Shown: positions 1 to 6,702 of the stretch, in pieces | Layout: each line of letters starts with the position of its first letter | Position numbering within the stretch: the stretch's first letter is position 1 | Source: Acidobacteriota bacterium | GTDB lineage: Bacteria > Acidobacteriota > Terriglobia > Terriglobales > Acidobacteriaceae | DNA length: 6,857 bases | Assembly: GCA_021779695.1 (NCBI GenBank) | Contig: JAJYAE010000234.1 | Coordinates: 1 to 6,857, forward strand | Direction: 5' to 3' | Made by a program: the position numbers and the translations under genes | The notes under the pieces: generated by a model | Databases searched by the model: none | The model's input: only the letters and a program-made list of their open reading frames with translations | Told to the model about the DNA's origin: nothing

Positions 1-120
1 CCACGCAATGTAACCCGCGAACGCCAGGCTGGACTCCCTGCATCCGTCTTCTGAAGGATGCGGGGAGCACACGCAGCGGTGGCAAGGATGCACTGAGACT
101 CTTCAGGAGACGATCCGCAT
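1..120 (+). promoter_or_regulatory. Candidate structured RNA, possibly the 3' part of a cobalamin riboswitch (truncated by window edge)
   Basis: Seen: a 12-bp hairpin (arms 34-45 and 56-67, one G-U pair on the plus-strand RNA, 10-nt loop) is preceded by a stretch at 1-13 resembling the conserved CCCGCAACTGTAA element of cobalamin riboswitches (one substitution and one deletion) and followed at 105-116 by CAGGAGAC, the centre of the B12 box. The hairpin base reads CCTG before and GGGGAG after, comparable to the ACTG/GGGAAG pair around a peripheral stem in that RNA family. Against it: the flanks of the B12-box-like stretch fit poorly, the 5' half lies outside the window, and no transport or cobalamin gene follows on this strand. 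The hexamer GGATGC occurs at both 56-61 and 86-91, and GCATCC/ATCC-GCAT partners exist, so alternative pairings are possible. The family assignment is inference; the hairpin itself is certain. Confidence 0.3.
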
Positions 121-168
121 GAAGCTACCCCGAGTGAAATACAGCGCATCGCTGCTGGGCGCCAGTGG

Positions 169-205
169 AAGAGCGCGCGTAACGCGGGCGGGGGAAGCGC
201 TCTTT
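169..205. terminator. Weak terminator-like inverted repeat beyond the Nudix gene
   Basis: A perfect 8-bp inverted repeat, AAGAGCGC at 169-176 and GCGCTCTT at 197-204, encloses a 20-nt GC-rich loop with a smaller internal stem (CGCG/CGCG at 176-186). On the plus strand it is followed by only a short T run, and on the minus strand by just two Ts before CCACTGG. It lies about 50 bases past the Nudix stop codon and about 50 bases past the candidate plus-strand RNA, so it could end transcription from either side, but the poor T tract makes a classical intrinsic terminator uncertain. Confidence 0.35.
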
Positions 206-254
206 GTCCGCACTCAGGCTCTTCAGCGCGTCCATGTGGTGGCGCGCCTTGCGT

Positions 255-824
255 TCACTGCTGACGCTCTTTCCAGATCCGGTAAAGGCCCCAGGCCGCG
301 ATGGTGCAGTTGTCGCGGATGCTGCCGTCGAGAATCCTTTGTTCAAAATCCGCGACTGGAATGGAGTGCAGGGTCAGGTCGTGTTCCTCGGCATCCGGAT
401 CGGTACCGACGGGACTGAGGCCGGTCGCAAGAAAGACGTGCTGCTGCTGGCGCAGAAAGCCGTAGGCGATCCAGAGTGTTCCCAGGTAGGTCATGGTCGC
501 CGCGTGCAGGCCGGTTTCCTCCTGCAGCTCGCCGCGCGCCAGTTTTTCCGCAGCGGCGTCTTCATCCTCTTCCCAGCTGCCCTGGGGAAGCTCGAGGGCG
601 CGCTCCTGGATGGTGTAACGGAATTGCTCGACGAGCCAGACACGGTCGCCATCAACGGGCAGGATGATAGCCGAGTCGGATTTGTCGACCACGCCGTAGA
701 TGCCCTTCTGGCCATTGGAACGCAGAATTTCGTCCTCGCGCACGCGCATCCAGCGGTTGCGGTAGACCTCGCGGCTGGCGAGCGTGGTGATGGAAGGAGG
801 ATTCTGCTGGTCGCGTGGCGGCAT
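255..824 (-). CDS. Nudix hydrolase (ADP-ribose pyrophosphatase-like)
   Basis: A 189-residue protein of the Nudix superfamily, enzymes that hydrolyse nucleoside diphosphates linked to another moiety using a divalent metal. The Nudix box is visible at residues 82-106: it begins LPQGSWEED and ends LARGELQEETGL, with the metal-binding glutamates in ELQEE (residues 99-103). Compared with the textbook pattern there are two extra residues before the REUXEE part, and Gly replaces its Arg; I know this LPQG-W-EED...ARGELxEETG form as a recurring subfamily, so it is not a defect. The N-terminal half (SREVYRNRWMRVRED, then VVDKSDSAIILPVDGD) and the QFRY motif resemble ADP-ribose/NDP-sugar pyrophosphatases. 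The start is ATG with GAAAGGA (832-838) 7 bases upstream. It lies 125 bases downstream of hflX on the same strand and is probably cotranscribed. Substrate cannot be read from sequence; ADP-ribose or another NDP-sugar is likely. Confidence 0.93.
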   Translation of the reverse strand: MPPRDQQNPPSITTLASREVYRNRWMRVREDEILRSNGQKGIYGVVDKSDSAIILPVDGDRVWLVEQFRYTIQERALELPQGSWEEDEDAAAEKLARGELQEETGLHAATMTYLGTLWIAYGFLRQQQHVFLATGLSPVGTDPDAEEHDLTLHSIPVADFEQRILDGSIRDNCTIAAWGLYRIWKERQQ

Positions 825-949
825 CGGGGCATCCTTTCGGTCAAGTCATCGGGCATCCTGCGGTCCATTCCAGCACAAAGCGCCGGCGTGCGAGGGAGTT
901 GCAGAATTCCTAGAGAGGAAGTGTACAGTCCAACCCTCTTGCGGCGGCT

Positions 950-2353
950 CTATGCGTTGCGCACGCGCCACTCGCGCAGGCGGCCCACCAGAGAGGCTGG
1001 CCCGGTAACCGTCAAGTGCACGAGGTTGCCCTCGTAAGCCCGATCGCGCACGGTCATTCCGGCATCGATCATGGCCAGCACTGCGCCTTCGCTCTGCGGA
1101 ACGCGCAGTTCCGCTTCAAGGAGCGGATCGGATTTGAGCGCCTCGTCGATGGCTGCGAGGAGTGCATCCATTCCCTCGCCGGTGCGCGCGGAGACCAGCA
1201 GCGCTCCCTGGGCAGCGCGTGCCTGCCGGTCTTCGGGCGTCAGCAGGTCCAGCTTGTTCAGGACCTCAATGCGCGGCTTGCGCAAGGCATCGAGCTCGCC
1301 GAGCACCTTCTCAACCTGCGCCTTTTGCTCCTCGCCGTAGTGAGAGGCGGCATCGCGGACGTGGAGCAGAACCTCGGCCTGCTCCACCTCTTCCAGCGTG
1401 GCGCGAAAGCTGGTGACGAGCGTGTGCGGCAGGTTGCGGATAAAGCCGACCGTGTCCGAAAGCAGAACCTTGCGGCGGCTGGGCAGCTCAATGGCACGCA
1501 GCTTGGGGTCCAGCGTGGCGAACATGCGCGACGATTGCAGCACCTGTGCGCCGGTGAGCTGATTGAAGAGCGTGCTTTTGCCGGCGTTGGTGTAGCCGAC
1601 GAGCGCCACCGTGGGCACGGGAACAGCCTCGCGGCGCTGGCGTTGCTGGCGGCGGACGCGGCGGACGGCGTCCAGATCCTGCTTGAGCTGATCGATGCGG
1701 CGCTGAATGCGGCGCCGGTCGGTCTCAAGCTGGGTTTCGCCGGGGCCGCGGGTGCCGATGCCGCCGCCGAGCTGGGACATTTCGCGGCCGCGCCCGGTCA
1801 GACGGGGCAGCATGTATTCCAGCTGGGCGAGCTCGACCTGGAGCTGGCCCTCGCGGGTGCGGGCGTGGCGGGCAAAGATGTCCAGAATGAGCTGGGTGCG
1901 GTCAAGGACGCGGCAGGGCAAGGCACGCTCGAGGTTGCGCAACTGGGTGGGTGAGAGGTCGTGATCGAAGAGGACAAGGTCAGCTTCGGTAGAGGCTGCA
2001 ACCCCTGCCACTTCTTCCACTTTGCCCTGCCCGATGAGCGTGGCCGGGTCAAGGCGGGCGCGGCGCTGCATGAGCTCGGCGGCCACGTAGCCGCCGGCGC
2101 TCGATACCAACTCGCGGAATTCAGCCATCGACTCTTCGGCGCTGAGGCCGGGAGCATCGACGGGCTGCGGCGCGGATGGTGCCTCAGGCTCTTCCGCAGG
2201 GCCAGCCGGCGATTCTGCCGCGCGGTCCCGGGATTGAAGCGCAGCCAGGCGCGCAGCTTCAGCACCGGAACGAGGAGTGCGGTTGCGGAGACCGAAGTCT
2301 ACCCCAACAAGAACGGCGCGCTCCTGCGTTGTCCGGGTCTCAAGCTCTTGCAA
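950..2353 (-). CDS. hflX: GTPase HflX, ribosome-associated
   Basis: A 467-residue translational GTPase of the Obg/HflX family; characterised HflX proteins bind the 50S subunit and split stalled or heat-damaged ribosomes. Seen in order: an N-terminal strand (AVLVGVDFG, 13-21), a Pro/Ala/Glu-rich linker (about 40-75), the HflX N-terminal domain with [10 protein letters not shown] (107-116), the glycine-rich [19 protein letters not shown] stretch (197-215), a basic coiled-coil-like helix (214-243), then the G domain: G1 GYTNAGKS (253-260), G2 Thr near 280, G3 DTVGF (300-304), G4 NKLD (366-369), G5 SAR (388-390). A C-terminal domain follows to 467. Start is TTG at 2351-2353 with GGGAG (2363-2367) 9 bases upstream; an in-frame TGA just upstream inside the end of hfq leaves no earlier start. 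Gap to hfq is 20 bases, so cotranscription is very likely. The usual LHVVDAS reads LHVRDAAS (330-337), which keeps the Asp. Confidence 0.97.
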   Translation of the reverse strand: MQELETRTTQERAVLVGVDFGLRNRTPRSGAEAARLAALQSRDRAAESPAGPAEEPEAPSAPQPVDAPGLSAEESMAEFRELVSSAGGYVAAELMQRRARLDPATLIGQGKVEEVAGVAASTEADLVLFDHDLSPTQLRNLERALPCRVLDRTQLILDIFARHARTREGQLQVELAQLEYMLPRLTGRGREMSQLGGGIGTRGPGETQLETDRRRIQRRIDQLKQDLDAVRRVRRQQRQRREAVPVPTVALVGYTNAGKSTLFNQLTGAQVLQSSRMFATLDPKLRAIELPSRRKVLLSDTVGFIRNLPHTLVTSFRATLEEVEQAEVLLHVRDAASHYGEEQKAQVEKVLGELDALRKPRIEVLNKLDLLTPEDRQARAAQGALLVSARTGEGMDALLAAIDEALKSDPLLEAELRVPQSEGAVLAMIDAGMTVRDRAYEGNLVHLTVTGPASLVGRLREWRVRNA

Positions 2354-2373
2354 CGAAGCGTGCTCCCAGCGTG
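2354..2373 (-). promoter_or_regulatory. hfq-hflX junction with ribosome binding site for a TTG start
   Basis: The 20-base spacer between the hfq stop (TAG) and the hflX TTG start contains, on the minus strand, GGGAG at 2367-2363, 9 bases before TTG. No hairpin or T run is present, so the sequence gives no sign that transcription stops between the two genes. The Shine-Dalgarno match supports TTG as the true start. Confidence 0.6.
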
Positions 2374-2685
2374 CTAGCGCTGCTCAGCGGCTGCCGCAGG
2401 CGGCGCAGAGGACGGCACCGCTGCCGGACCGATGGAGCCATGCGCCACGGCGGGCCGATGCTCACCGTGCATCACGCTGCGGTTACTGACAACGGTCGAA
2501 ATGGCGTGCTTGAAGATCAACTGCTCCTGGCTGTTGTTCTCGAGCAACACAGAATACTTGTCAAAGGAGCGTATCTTTCCGGTGAGCTTGACGCCGCTGA
2601 CCAGATAAATCGTGATGGGGGTCTTGTCCTTGCGGACCGTATTCAGGAAAGTGTCCTGAATATTTTGTGCCGGCTTGTTTTCCAT
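2374..2685 (-). CDS. hfq: RNA chaperone Hfq
   Basis: A 103-residue Sm-like protein; Hfq forms a hexameric ring that pairs small RNAs with mRNAs and affects RNA stability. Residues 9-66 are the Sm core: [10 protein letters not shown] (10-19), [15 protein letters not shown] (24-38), [11 protein letters not shown] (40-50) and FKHAISTVV (58-66). Compared with E. coli: proximal-face Gln, Lys and His are kept (Q10, K59, H60), Phe42 is Tyr44 and Tyr55 is Phe58; distal-face Tyr25 and Lys31 are kept (Y27, K33) while Gln33 is Thr35; the rim RRER patch reads RKDK (18-21). The tail (67-103) is Ala/Pro-rich with several His and ends in an Ala run before EQR, unlike the E. coli tail. Start ATG has AGGAGA (2693-2698) 7 bases upstream. 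It is the first gene of the hfq-hflX(-Nudix) unit; no miaA lies upstream, the neighbour being a divergent aminotransferase. Confidence 0.97.
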   Translation of the reverse strand: MENKPAQNIQDTFLNTVRKDKTPITIYLVSGVKLTGKIRSFDKYSVLLENNSQEQLIFKHAISTVVSNRSVMHGEHRPAVAHGSIGPAAVPSSAPPAAAAEQR

Positions 2686-2807
2686 GTGCCGATCTCCTGC
2701 TTTCTTCTTTATTTGTGTTCGGTGCGCCCGACCTGCGCACGTCCATCCTGCAATTCAACGGGAACGACGCCGGAAGCCCCGGAGCCGATAAGTCCCGCAA
2801 TGTGACA

Positions 2808-2836
2808 ACAGTAAAAGGATTTGCAACCTTTTTCAA
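2808..2836 (-). promoter_or_regulatory. Candidate promoter for hfq with overlapping inverted repeat
   Basis: On the minus strand TTGAAA (2836-2831, five of six matches to the sigma-70 -35 box) is followed after 17 bases by TACTGT (2813-2808, a poor -10). It sits in an AT-rich island about 120 bases before hfq. The spacer is largely occupied by an inverted repeat AAAAGG-N8-CCTTTT (2813-2832) centred on TTGCAA, which could be an operator or a coincidence of AT-rich sequence. The weak -10 keeps confidence low. Confidence 0.28.
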
Positions 2837-2926
2837 CTGCCTGCCGGGGATTGGTCTTCGCTTCATGAAACGGGTGGGCTTTCTCCGTCACACATCGCCA
2901 GCCATCCAAACTGCTAGGATGAGGGC

Positions 2927-4117
2927 GTGAAAGACCCTGTCTCGTCCCGCGCAACCGGTGCCGCTGCGGCGCAAACCGTGCCCATGCTCGACCTGAAACG
3001 CCAGTACAAGCCCCTGCATGAGGAGCTGATGGCCGCGCTGGGGCATGTCTTGGAGACGCAGCAGTTCATTCTTGGTGAGCCGGTGGCGGCATTTGAGCAG
3101 GCTGCGGCCCGCCAGCTTGGGGTGGCGCACGCGATTGGCTGCTCCTCGGGGACGGACGCCCTTTGGCTGGCACTGGCGGCGGCGGGCATCGGCCCCGGCA
3201 TGACGGTGTTGACAACGCCGTTCAGCTTTTTCGCCTCAGTGAGCGCCATTTTGCGGGCCGGGGCTACGGCGGTGCTGGCGGATATTGACCCGGCGACGTT
3301 CAACCTGAGTCCGGCCGCGGTTGAGGCGGTGCTGGATTCGAAACGGGGTGCGGCTGCGCGCGCCATTTTGCCGGTGCACCTCTACGGGCAGTGTGCGGAC
3401 TGGACCGCTTTTGGCCGTCTGACAAGGGAACGTGGACTGCAACTGATTGAAGATGCGGCGCAGGCCTGGGGCGCGCAGTGGCAGGGCGTGCACGCCGGAG
3501 CGCTGGGCGATGCGGCGGCCTTCAGCTTTTATCCCACGAAGAATCTCTCTGCGGCTGGCGACGCGGGGATGGTGGCGACAAACTCCGACAACATCGCCGA
3601 GCGGGCGCGGATGCTGCGCCAGCACGGGATGCGCCGCCGCTACCATCACGATGAGGTGGGCTGGAATGCGCGGCTGGACGGCTTCCAGGGGGCGATTCTC
3701 GGGGTGAAGCTGCGGCACATCGAGGCATGGAACCAGGCGCGGCATACCGTTGCCCGTCGTTACCATGCGCTGTTTCACGCAGCGGGAGTGGCCGAAGCAG
3801 GGCCGTATCCCACGCACGGCTTGGTGCTGCCGCATGAGGTTCCCGGCAGCCGCCACGTGTGGCACCAGTATGTGATTCGCACCAGCCGGCGCGATGCTCT
3901 GCGCGAGCATCTGACGGCGCGCAAGATTGGGTCGGAGATTTACTATCCGACTCCGCTGCACCTGCAGGAGGCGCTGAAGCCGCTGGGCTACAAGGCGGGC
4001 GATTTTCCCGAAGCCGAGCGCGCGGCACGCGAGGTGCTGGCGCTGCCCATCTTCCCCGAGTTGCGGGAAGATGAGCAGCAGACCGTGGTGAGTGCGATTG
4101 CGGAGTTTCTGAGCTGA
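2927..4117 (+). CDS. DegT/DnrJ/EryC1/StrS-family PLP-dependent sugar aminotransferase
   Basis: A 396-residue fold-type I aminotransferase of the family that transfers an amino group, usually from glutamate, to keto-sugar nucleotides for lipopolysaccharide, exopolysaccharide or glycoconjugate synthesis. Seen: substrate-loop start VPMLDLKRQY (18-27), cofactor phosphate-binding GCSSGTDAL (71-79), EDAAQAWGA (175-183) with the Asp (176) that contacts the PLP ring nitrogen, SFYPTKNLSAAGDAGM (200-215) with Lys205 as the Schiff-base lysine, the NARLDGFQGAIL stretch (247-258), and YYPTPLHLQ (339-347), typical of 3-amino-sugar and WbpE-like members. GTG start has AGGA (2916-2919) 7 bases upstream; this gives about 17 residues before the usual family start, so initiation at the GTG or ATG near residues 18-20 is also possible. 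The gene stands alone, with no dehydratase, acetyltransferase or glycosyltransferase beside it, so the exact sugar cannot be inferred. Confidence 0.93.
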   Translation: MKDPVSSRATGAAAAQTVPMLDLKRQYKPLHEELMAALGHVLETQQFILGEPVAAFEQAAARQLGVAHAIGCSSGTDALWLALAAAGIGPGMTVLTTPFSFFASVSAILRAGATAVLADIDPATFNLSPAAVEAVLDSKRGAAARAILPVHLYGQCADWTAFGRLTRERGLQLIEDAAQAWGAQWQGVHAGALGDAAAFSFYPTKNLSAAGDAGMVATNSDNIAERARMLRQHGMRRRYHHDEVGWNARLDGFQGAILGVKLRHIEAWNQARHTVARRYHALFHAAGVAEAGPYPTHGLVLPHEVPGSRHVWHQYVIRTSRRDALREHLTARKIGSEIYYPTPLHLQEALKPLGYKAGDFPEAERAAREVLALPIFPELREDEQQTVVSAIAEFLS

Positions 4118-4147
4118 AGGCGCGGGCGCTGCCCTCAACCCACAGGT

Positions 4148-5866
4148 TCAGCGCAGCAGGTTGGTACGCACCAGCTCAATGATTTCGTCGCCGCGCCCGT
4201 TCAGAATCGCCTTCATCATGTAGAGATTGAAGTCCACCACCTGGTCAAGCTTGAGCGAGGGCGGCATGGCCAGTTCGTGGCGGTTGACGGCGATATCGAC
4301 GAGCGCAGGGCCTTTGTGGGCGAAGGCTCGCTCGAGCGCGGGCCGCACCTGCTCCGGATCGTCAACGTGGATGCCCAGCAGACCCGATCCCTGGGCAATC
4401 TGGGTAAAGTCAGGATTGACGAGGTCAGTGGCGTGGCTGAGGAAGCCGGTCGCCTTCATCTCCAGCTCCACAAAGCCGAGCGAGCCATTGTTGAAGACGA
4501 TTAGCTTGACGGGCAGGTCAAGCTGGCGAAGCGAGAGCAGATCGCCCATAAGCATGGAGAGACCGCCGTCACCGGAGAGCGTGACGACCTGGCGGCCGGG
4601 ATGCGAGCTCTGCGCGCCGATGGCCTGCGGCAGAGCGTTGGCCATGGAACCGTGGTTAAACGACCCGAGCAGACGGCGCTTGCCGTTCATGGTGAGGTAG
4701 CGGGCAGCCCAGATGACCGGCGTGCCGACATCGACGGTGAAGATGGCATCGTCCGCGGCGACTTCATTGAGAATCCTGGCCACATATTGCGGATGAATGG
4801 GCCGCTGGCCAGGCTTGCCGGTGGCCAGCGCATCCAGATCCTTGCGCGTGTCGCGATAGTGGTCGCGGCAGGCGCGCAGGAAGGTCGAGTCGCGCTTCTG
4901 GCTGAGTTGCGGGAGGAGATCGCGGAGCGTCTCCTTGATGCCGCCGGCGAGCCCGAGATCGACGTGGCTGCGGCGGCCAATCTGCTCCTCGCGCAGGTCA
5001 ATCTGCACAATGCGCGCCTTTTGCGGATAGAACTGCTGGTAGGGAAAATCGGTGCCGAGCATGAGCAGCGTGTCGCAGTTCATCATGGCGTGATAGCCAG
5101 AGGAGAAGCCGAGCAGGCCGGTCATGCCCACGTCATAGGGATTGTCGTACTCGATGAACTCCTTGCCGCGCAGGGCGTGAACGACGGGCGCCTGCAAGAT
5201 GCCGGCGACGGCCATCAGTTCGTCGTGCGCCCCCTGGCAACCGGCGCCGGCGAGGATCGTGACCTGGTGCGACTCGTTGAGAAGCTGGGTCAGCTGCGCC
5301 ATCTTTTCCTTGCCGGGGATCACCTCAGAGCGTTCGGCGGTGAACTCGACGCGCCGCGCGGTGTTGACGGCTTCAGCGAGGGCAACGTCGCCGGGGAGCA
5401 CGACGACGGCGACGCCGCGCCGGGCAATGGCCGTCTGGATGGCAATCTCAAGGGTGCGCGGCATCTGCGCGGAGCTGGAGACAAGTTCGCAGAAGACACT
5501 GCACTCCTGAAAAAGGTGCTCAGGATGCGTCTCCTGGAAGTAGCCGCTGCCGATTTCCTGCGATGGGATGTGCGCGGCAATCGCAAGCACAGGGACGCGG
5601 CTGCGGTGCGCATCGTAGAGGCCGTTGATGAGGTGAAGATTGCCGGGGCCGCAACTGCCGGCGCAGACGGCGAGCTTGCCGGTGAGCGCGGCTTCCGCTC
5701 CGGCGGCGAAGGCGGCCGTCTCCTCATGGCGCACGCCGACCCAGGCCATGCCCTTGCGCGTTCGCACTGAGTCTGTAATGCCGTTCAGCGAATCGCCGGC
5801 GACGCCGTAGATCCGCTCCACGCCGGCGGCCGCCAGCACTTCCACGCACAGTTCCGCAACTTTCAT
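4148..5866 (-). CDS. poxB: Pyruvate:quinone oxidoreductase (pyruvate dehydrogenase [quinone], PoxB)
   Basis: A 572-residue thiamine-diphosphate and FAD enzyme that decarboxylates pyruvate to acetate and CO2 and passes electrons to membrane quinone. It resembles E. coli PoxB along its whole length and is the same length. Seen (numbered from ATG): GVAGDSLNG (21-29), [14 protein letters not shown] (46-59) with catalytic Glu48, [16 protein letters not shown] (68-83), [14 protein letters not shown] (106-119), the FAD-domain block [21 protein letters not shown] (230-250), [18 protein letters not shown] (400-417), and the ThDP motif from GDG (432-434) to NN (459-460). The last 23 residues ([17 protein letters not shown] at the end) match the lipid-binding peptide that tethers and activates E. 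coli PoxB, which argues against acetolactate synthase. ATG at 5864-5866 is preferred: GGAGG (5876-5880) lies 9 bases upstream, whereas an in-frame GTG at 5875 abuts it. Divergent from nrdR, convergent with the aminotransferase. Confidence 0.94.
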   Translation of the reverse strand: MKVAELCVEVLAAAGVERIYGVAGDSLNGITDSVRTRKGMAWVGVRHEETAAFAAGAEAALTGKLAVCAGSCGPGNLHLINGLYDAHRSRVPVLAIAAHIPSQEIGSGYFQETHPEHLFQECSVFCELVSSSAQMPRTLEIAIQTAIARRGVAVVVLPGDVALAEAVNTARRVEFTAERSEVIPGKEKMAQLTQLLNESHQVTILAGAGCQGAHDELMAVAGILQAPVVHALRGKEFIEYDNPYDVGMTGLLGFSSGYHAMMNCDTLLMLGTDFPYQQFYPQKARIVQIDLREEQIGRRSHVDLGLAGGIKETLRDLLPQLSQKRDSTFLRACRDHYRDTRKDLDALATGKPGQRPIHPQYVARILNEVAADDAIFTVDVGTPVIWAARYLTMNGKRRLLGSFNHGSMANALPQAIGAQSSHPGRQVVTLSGDGGLSMLMGDLLSLRQLDLPVKLIVFNNGSLGFVELEMKATGFLSHATDLVNPDFTQIAQGSGLLGIHVDDPEQVRPALERAFAHKGPALVDIAVNRHELAMPPSLKLDQVVDFNLYMMKAILNGRGDEIIELVRTNLLR

Positions 5867-6010
5867 TGCACACACCCTCCGCCTATTGGCGCATCCGCGC
5901 TGCGTGGTGCGTTGCAGCGACTCCGGCTGCCGCTGAGGCTCACTCTTGGGTAGATGCGGCGCTGGTGCGCGCGGTGCAAGCCGGTGCAGTCGGATTCCCG
6001 CAGCGTGGGA

Positions 6011-6031
6011 TGCGCGTGCAGGACACGCGCA
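6011..6031. repeat. Perfect 8-bp inverted repeat upstream of nrdR
   Basis: TGCGCGTG (6011-6018) and CACGCGCA (6024-6031) form a perfect inverted repeat with a 5-base spacer, 28 bases before the nrdR ATG and directly upstream of a TAAAAT -10-like hexamer (6045-6050). It could be a protein-binding site or, if transcription starts further upstream, a leader hairpin. It does not resemble the AT-rich NrdR box, so nrdR self-control through it is unlikely. Confidence 0.45.
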
Positions 6032-6044
6032 CGCAATCGTACCG

Positions 6045-6050
6045 TAAAAT
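6045..6050 (+). promoter_or_regulatory. Candidate -10 box for nrdR
   Basis: TAAAAT (five of six matches to TATAAT) lies in otherwise very GC-rich sequence. Only a poor -35 candidate (AGGACA, 6020-6025, 19-base spacing) exists. A start point about 7 bases downstream would give an almost leaderless mRNA, in keeping with the Shine-Dalgarno-like AAGGA sitting only 3 bases from the ATG. Confidence 0.3.
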
Positions 6051-6059
6051 CAAGGAAGC

Positions 6060-6533
6060 ATGAAGTGCCCTTACTGCGGCTTTGCACAGGATCGTGTGGT
6101 GGACTCGCGCGAAAGCAAGGAGGCGGACTCGATTCGCCGCCGGCGCGAGTGCGAGAGCTGCAACCGCCGCTTCACCACCTACGAACGCATCGACGAGATT
6201 CCCTACATGGTGGTGAAGAAGGACGGCCGCCGCGAGCGTTTTGACCGGCAGAAGGTGCTGAGCGGCCTACTGCGAGCCTGCGAAAAGCGCCCGGTTTCCT
6301 CCACCCAGCTCGAAGCGATTGTGGACGCCACGGAGACCTTCCTGATGGAGGCTGCGGAGCGCGAGCGCACCACGAATGAGGTGGGCGAGTTGATCATGAA
6401 GCACCTCAAGGGGCTGGATACGGTGGCCTATATCCGCTTCGCCTCGGTCTACCGCGATTTCAAGGACGTGCGCGAGTTCAAGGAAGAGCTGGAAGGGCTG
6501 CTGGAAGGGCATCGCGGCGGCAGGAAGAAATAA
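6060..6533 (+). CDS. nrdR: Transcriptional repressor NrdR
   Basis: A 157-residue protein, the usual NrdR size, that represses ribonucleotide reductase genes in response to ATP/dATP. Seen: a zinc ribbon with Cys3, Cys6, Cys31 and Cys34 (MKCPYCGF at the start, [18 protein letters not shown] at 26-43), the basic [18 protein letters not shown]-binding stretch (15-29), and an ATP-cone domain at about 49-139 ([17 protein letters not shown] at 50-66, then [16 protein letters not shown] at 122-137). The C-terminal tail is basic (GGRKK). The start is fixed by the invariant N-terminal MKCPYC; AAGGA (6052-6056) lies only 3 bases upstream, a short spacing. No ribonucleotide reductase gene or recognisable NrdR box is in the window, so its targets lie elsewhere. 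It is divergent from poxB and has no partner gene close enough downstream to suggest an operon. Confidence 0.98.
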   Translation: MKCPYCGFAQDRVVDSRESKEADSIRRRRECESCNRRFTTYERIDEIPYMVVKKDGRRERFDRQKVLSGLLRACEKRPVSSTQLEAIVDATETFLMEAAERERTTNEVGELIMKHLKGLDTVAYIRFASVYRDFKDVREFKEELEGLLEGHRGGRKK

Positions 6534-6651
6534 TCCATTCGTTTGCGGAACGATGAAGAGAACGTGCTTCGATGGATGCCGTAATCACGGACGCCTTGTC
6601 AATCTGATTCCTTCTATCTCTTCCGGAACCCAATGATCCCGGCGTTTGAAG

Positions 6652-6684
6652 GCACTGGTTTCGGCATCAACTCAGTGCTAAAAT
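6652..6684 (+). promoter_or_regulatory. Candidate vapB promoter and autoregulatory operator
   Basis: An extended -10 sequence, TGC-TAAAAT (6676-6684), lies 18 bases before the vapB start, with no good -35 box (TGGTTT at 6656-6661 is the best placed). An inverted repeat GCACTG (6652-6657) ... CAGTGC (6673-6678) with a 15-base spacer brackets the region between -35 and -10, and its right arm overlaps the TGC of the extended -10. VapB antitoxins of the known systems, usually in complex with VapC, bind inverted repeats in their own promoters, so this is a plausible operator; the assignment is inference. Confidence 0.4.
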
Positions 6685-6702
6685 AGATGCAGGAGAGACC
6701 GG

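Noticed and set aside
125..235. A 36-codon minus-strand frame just past the Nudix stop with GC-rich third positions
   Set aside because: No ribosome binding site before its ATG, no recognisable product, and the terminator-like stem lies inside it.
119..418. Plus-strand frame starting just after the candidate RNA element, as a possible riboswitch-controlled gene
   Set aside because: No signal peptide, no recognisable family, Arg-rich low-quality translation, and more than half overlaps the Nudix gene on the other strand.
204..1037. Long plus-strand reading frame opposite the Nudix gene (277 codons)
   Set aside because: It is antisense to a gene with a clear Nudix box and good ribosome site, and its product shows no recognisable domain; long antisense frames are expected with this GC-rich codon use.
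1016..1954. Plus-strand reading frame of 312 codons opposite hflX
   Set aside because: Antisense shadow of the HflX G domain; the Leu/Ala/Gly-rich translation has no motif.
3236..4138. Minus-strand reading frame of 300 codons opposite the aminotransferase
   Set aside because: Shadow of a gene with intact PLP motifs; no domain recognisable.
4118..4154. GCGCTG/CAGCGC inverted repeat between the convergent aminotransferase and poxB as a terminator
   Set aside because: Only 6 bp with a 17-base loop, no T run on either strand, and one arm overlaps the poxB stop codon.
4601..5770. Plus-strand reading frame of 389 codons opposite poxB
   Set aside because: The longest shadow in the window, but it mirrors PoxB codons exactly and has no motif of its own.
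4148..5866. Acetolactate synthase large subunit
   Set aside because: The sequence follows PoxB blocks throughout and ends in the PoxB-type lipid-binding peptide; no small-subunit gene is adjacent.
5864..5875. GTG at 5873-5875 as the poxB start (three residues longer)
   Set aside because: It directly abuts the GGAGG ribosome site, leaving no spacing, while the ATG has a 9-base spacing and gives the same length as E. coli PoxB.
6534..6651. Terminator or small gene after nrdR
   Set aside because: Only a 5-bp stem (6539-6543/6549-6553) without a T run and a 4-bp CCGT/ACGG stem are present; no frame with a ribosome site was seen.
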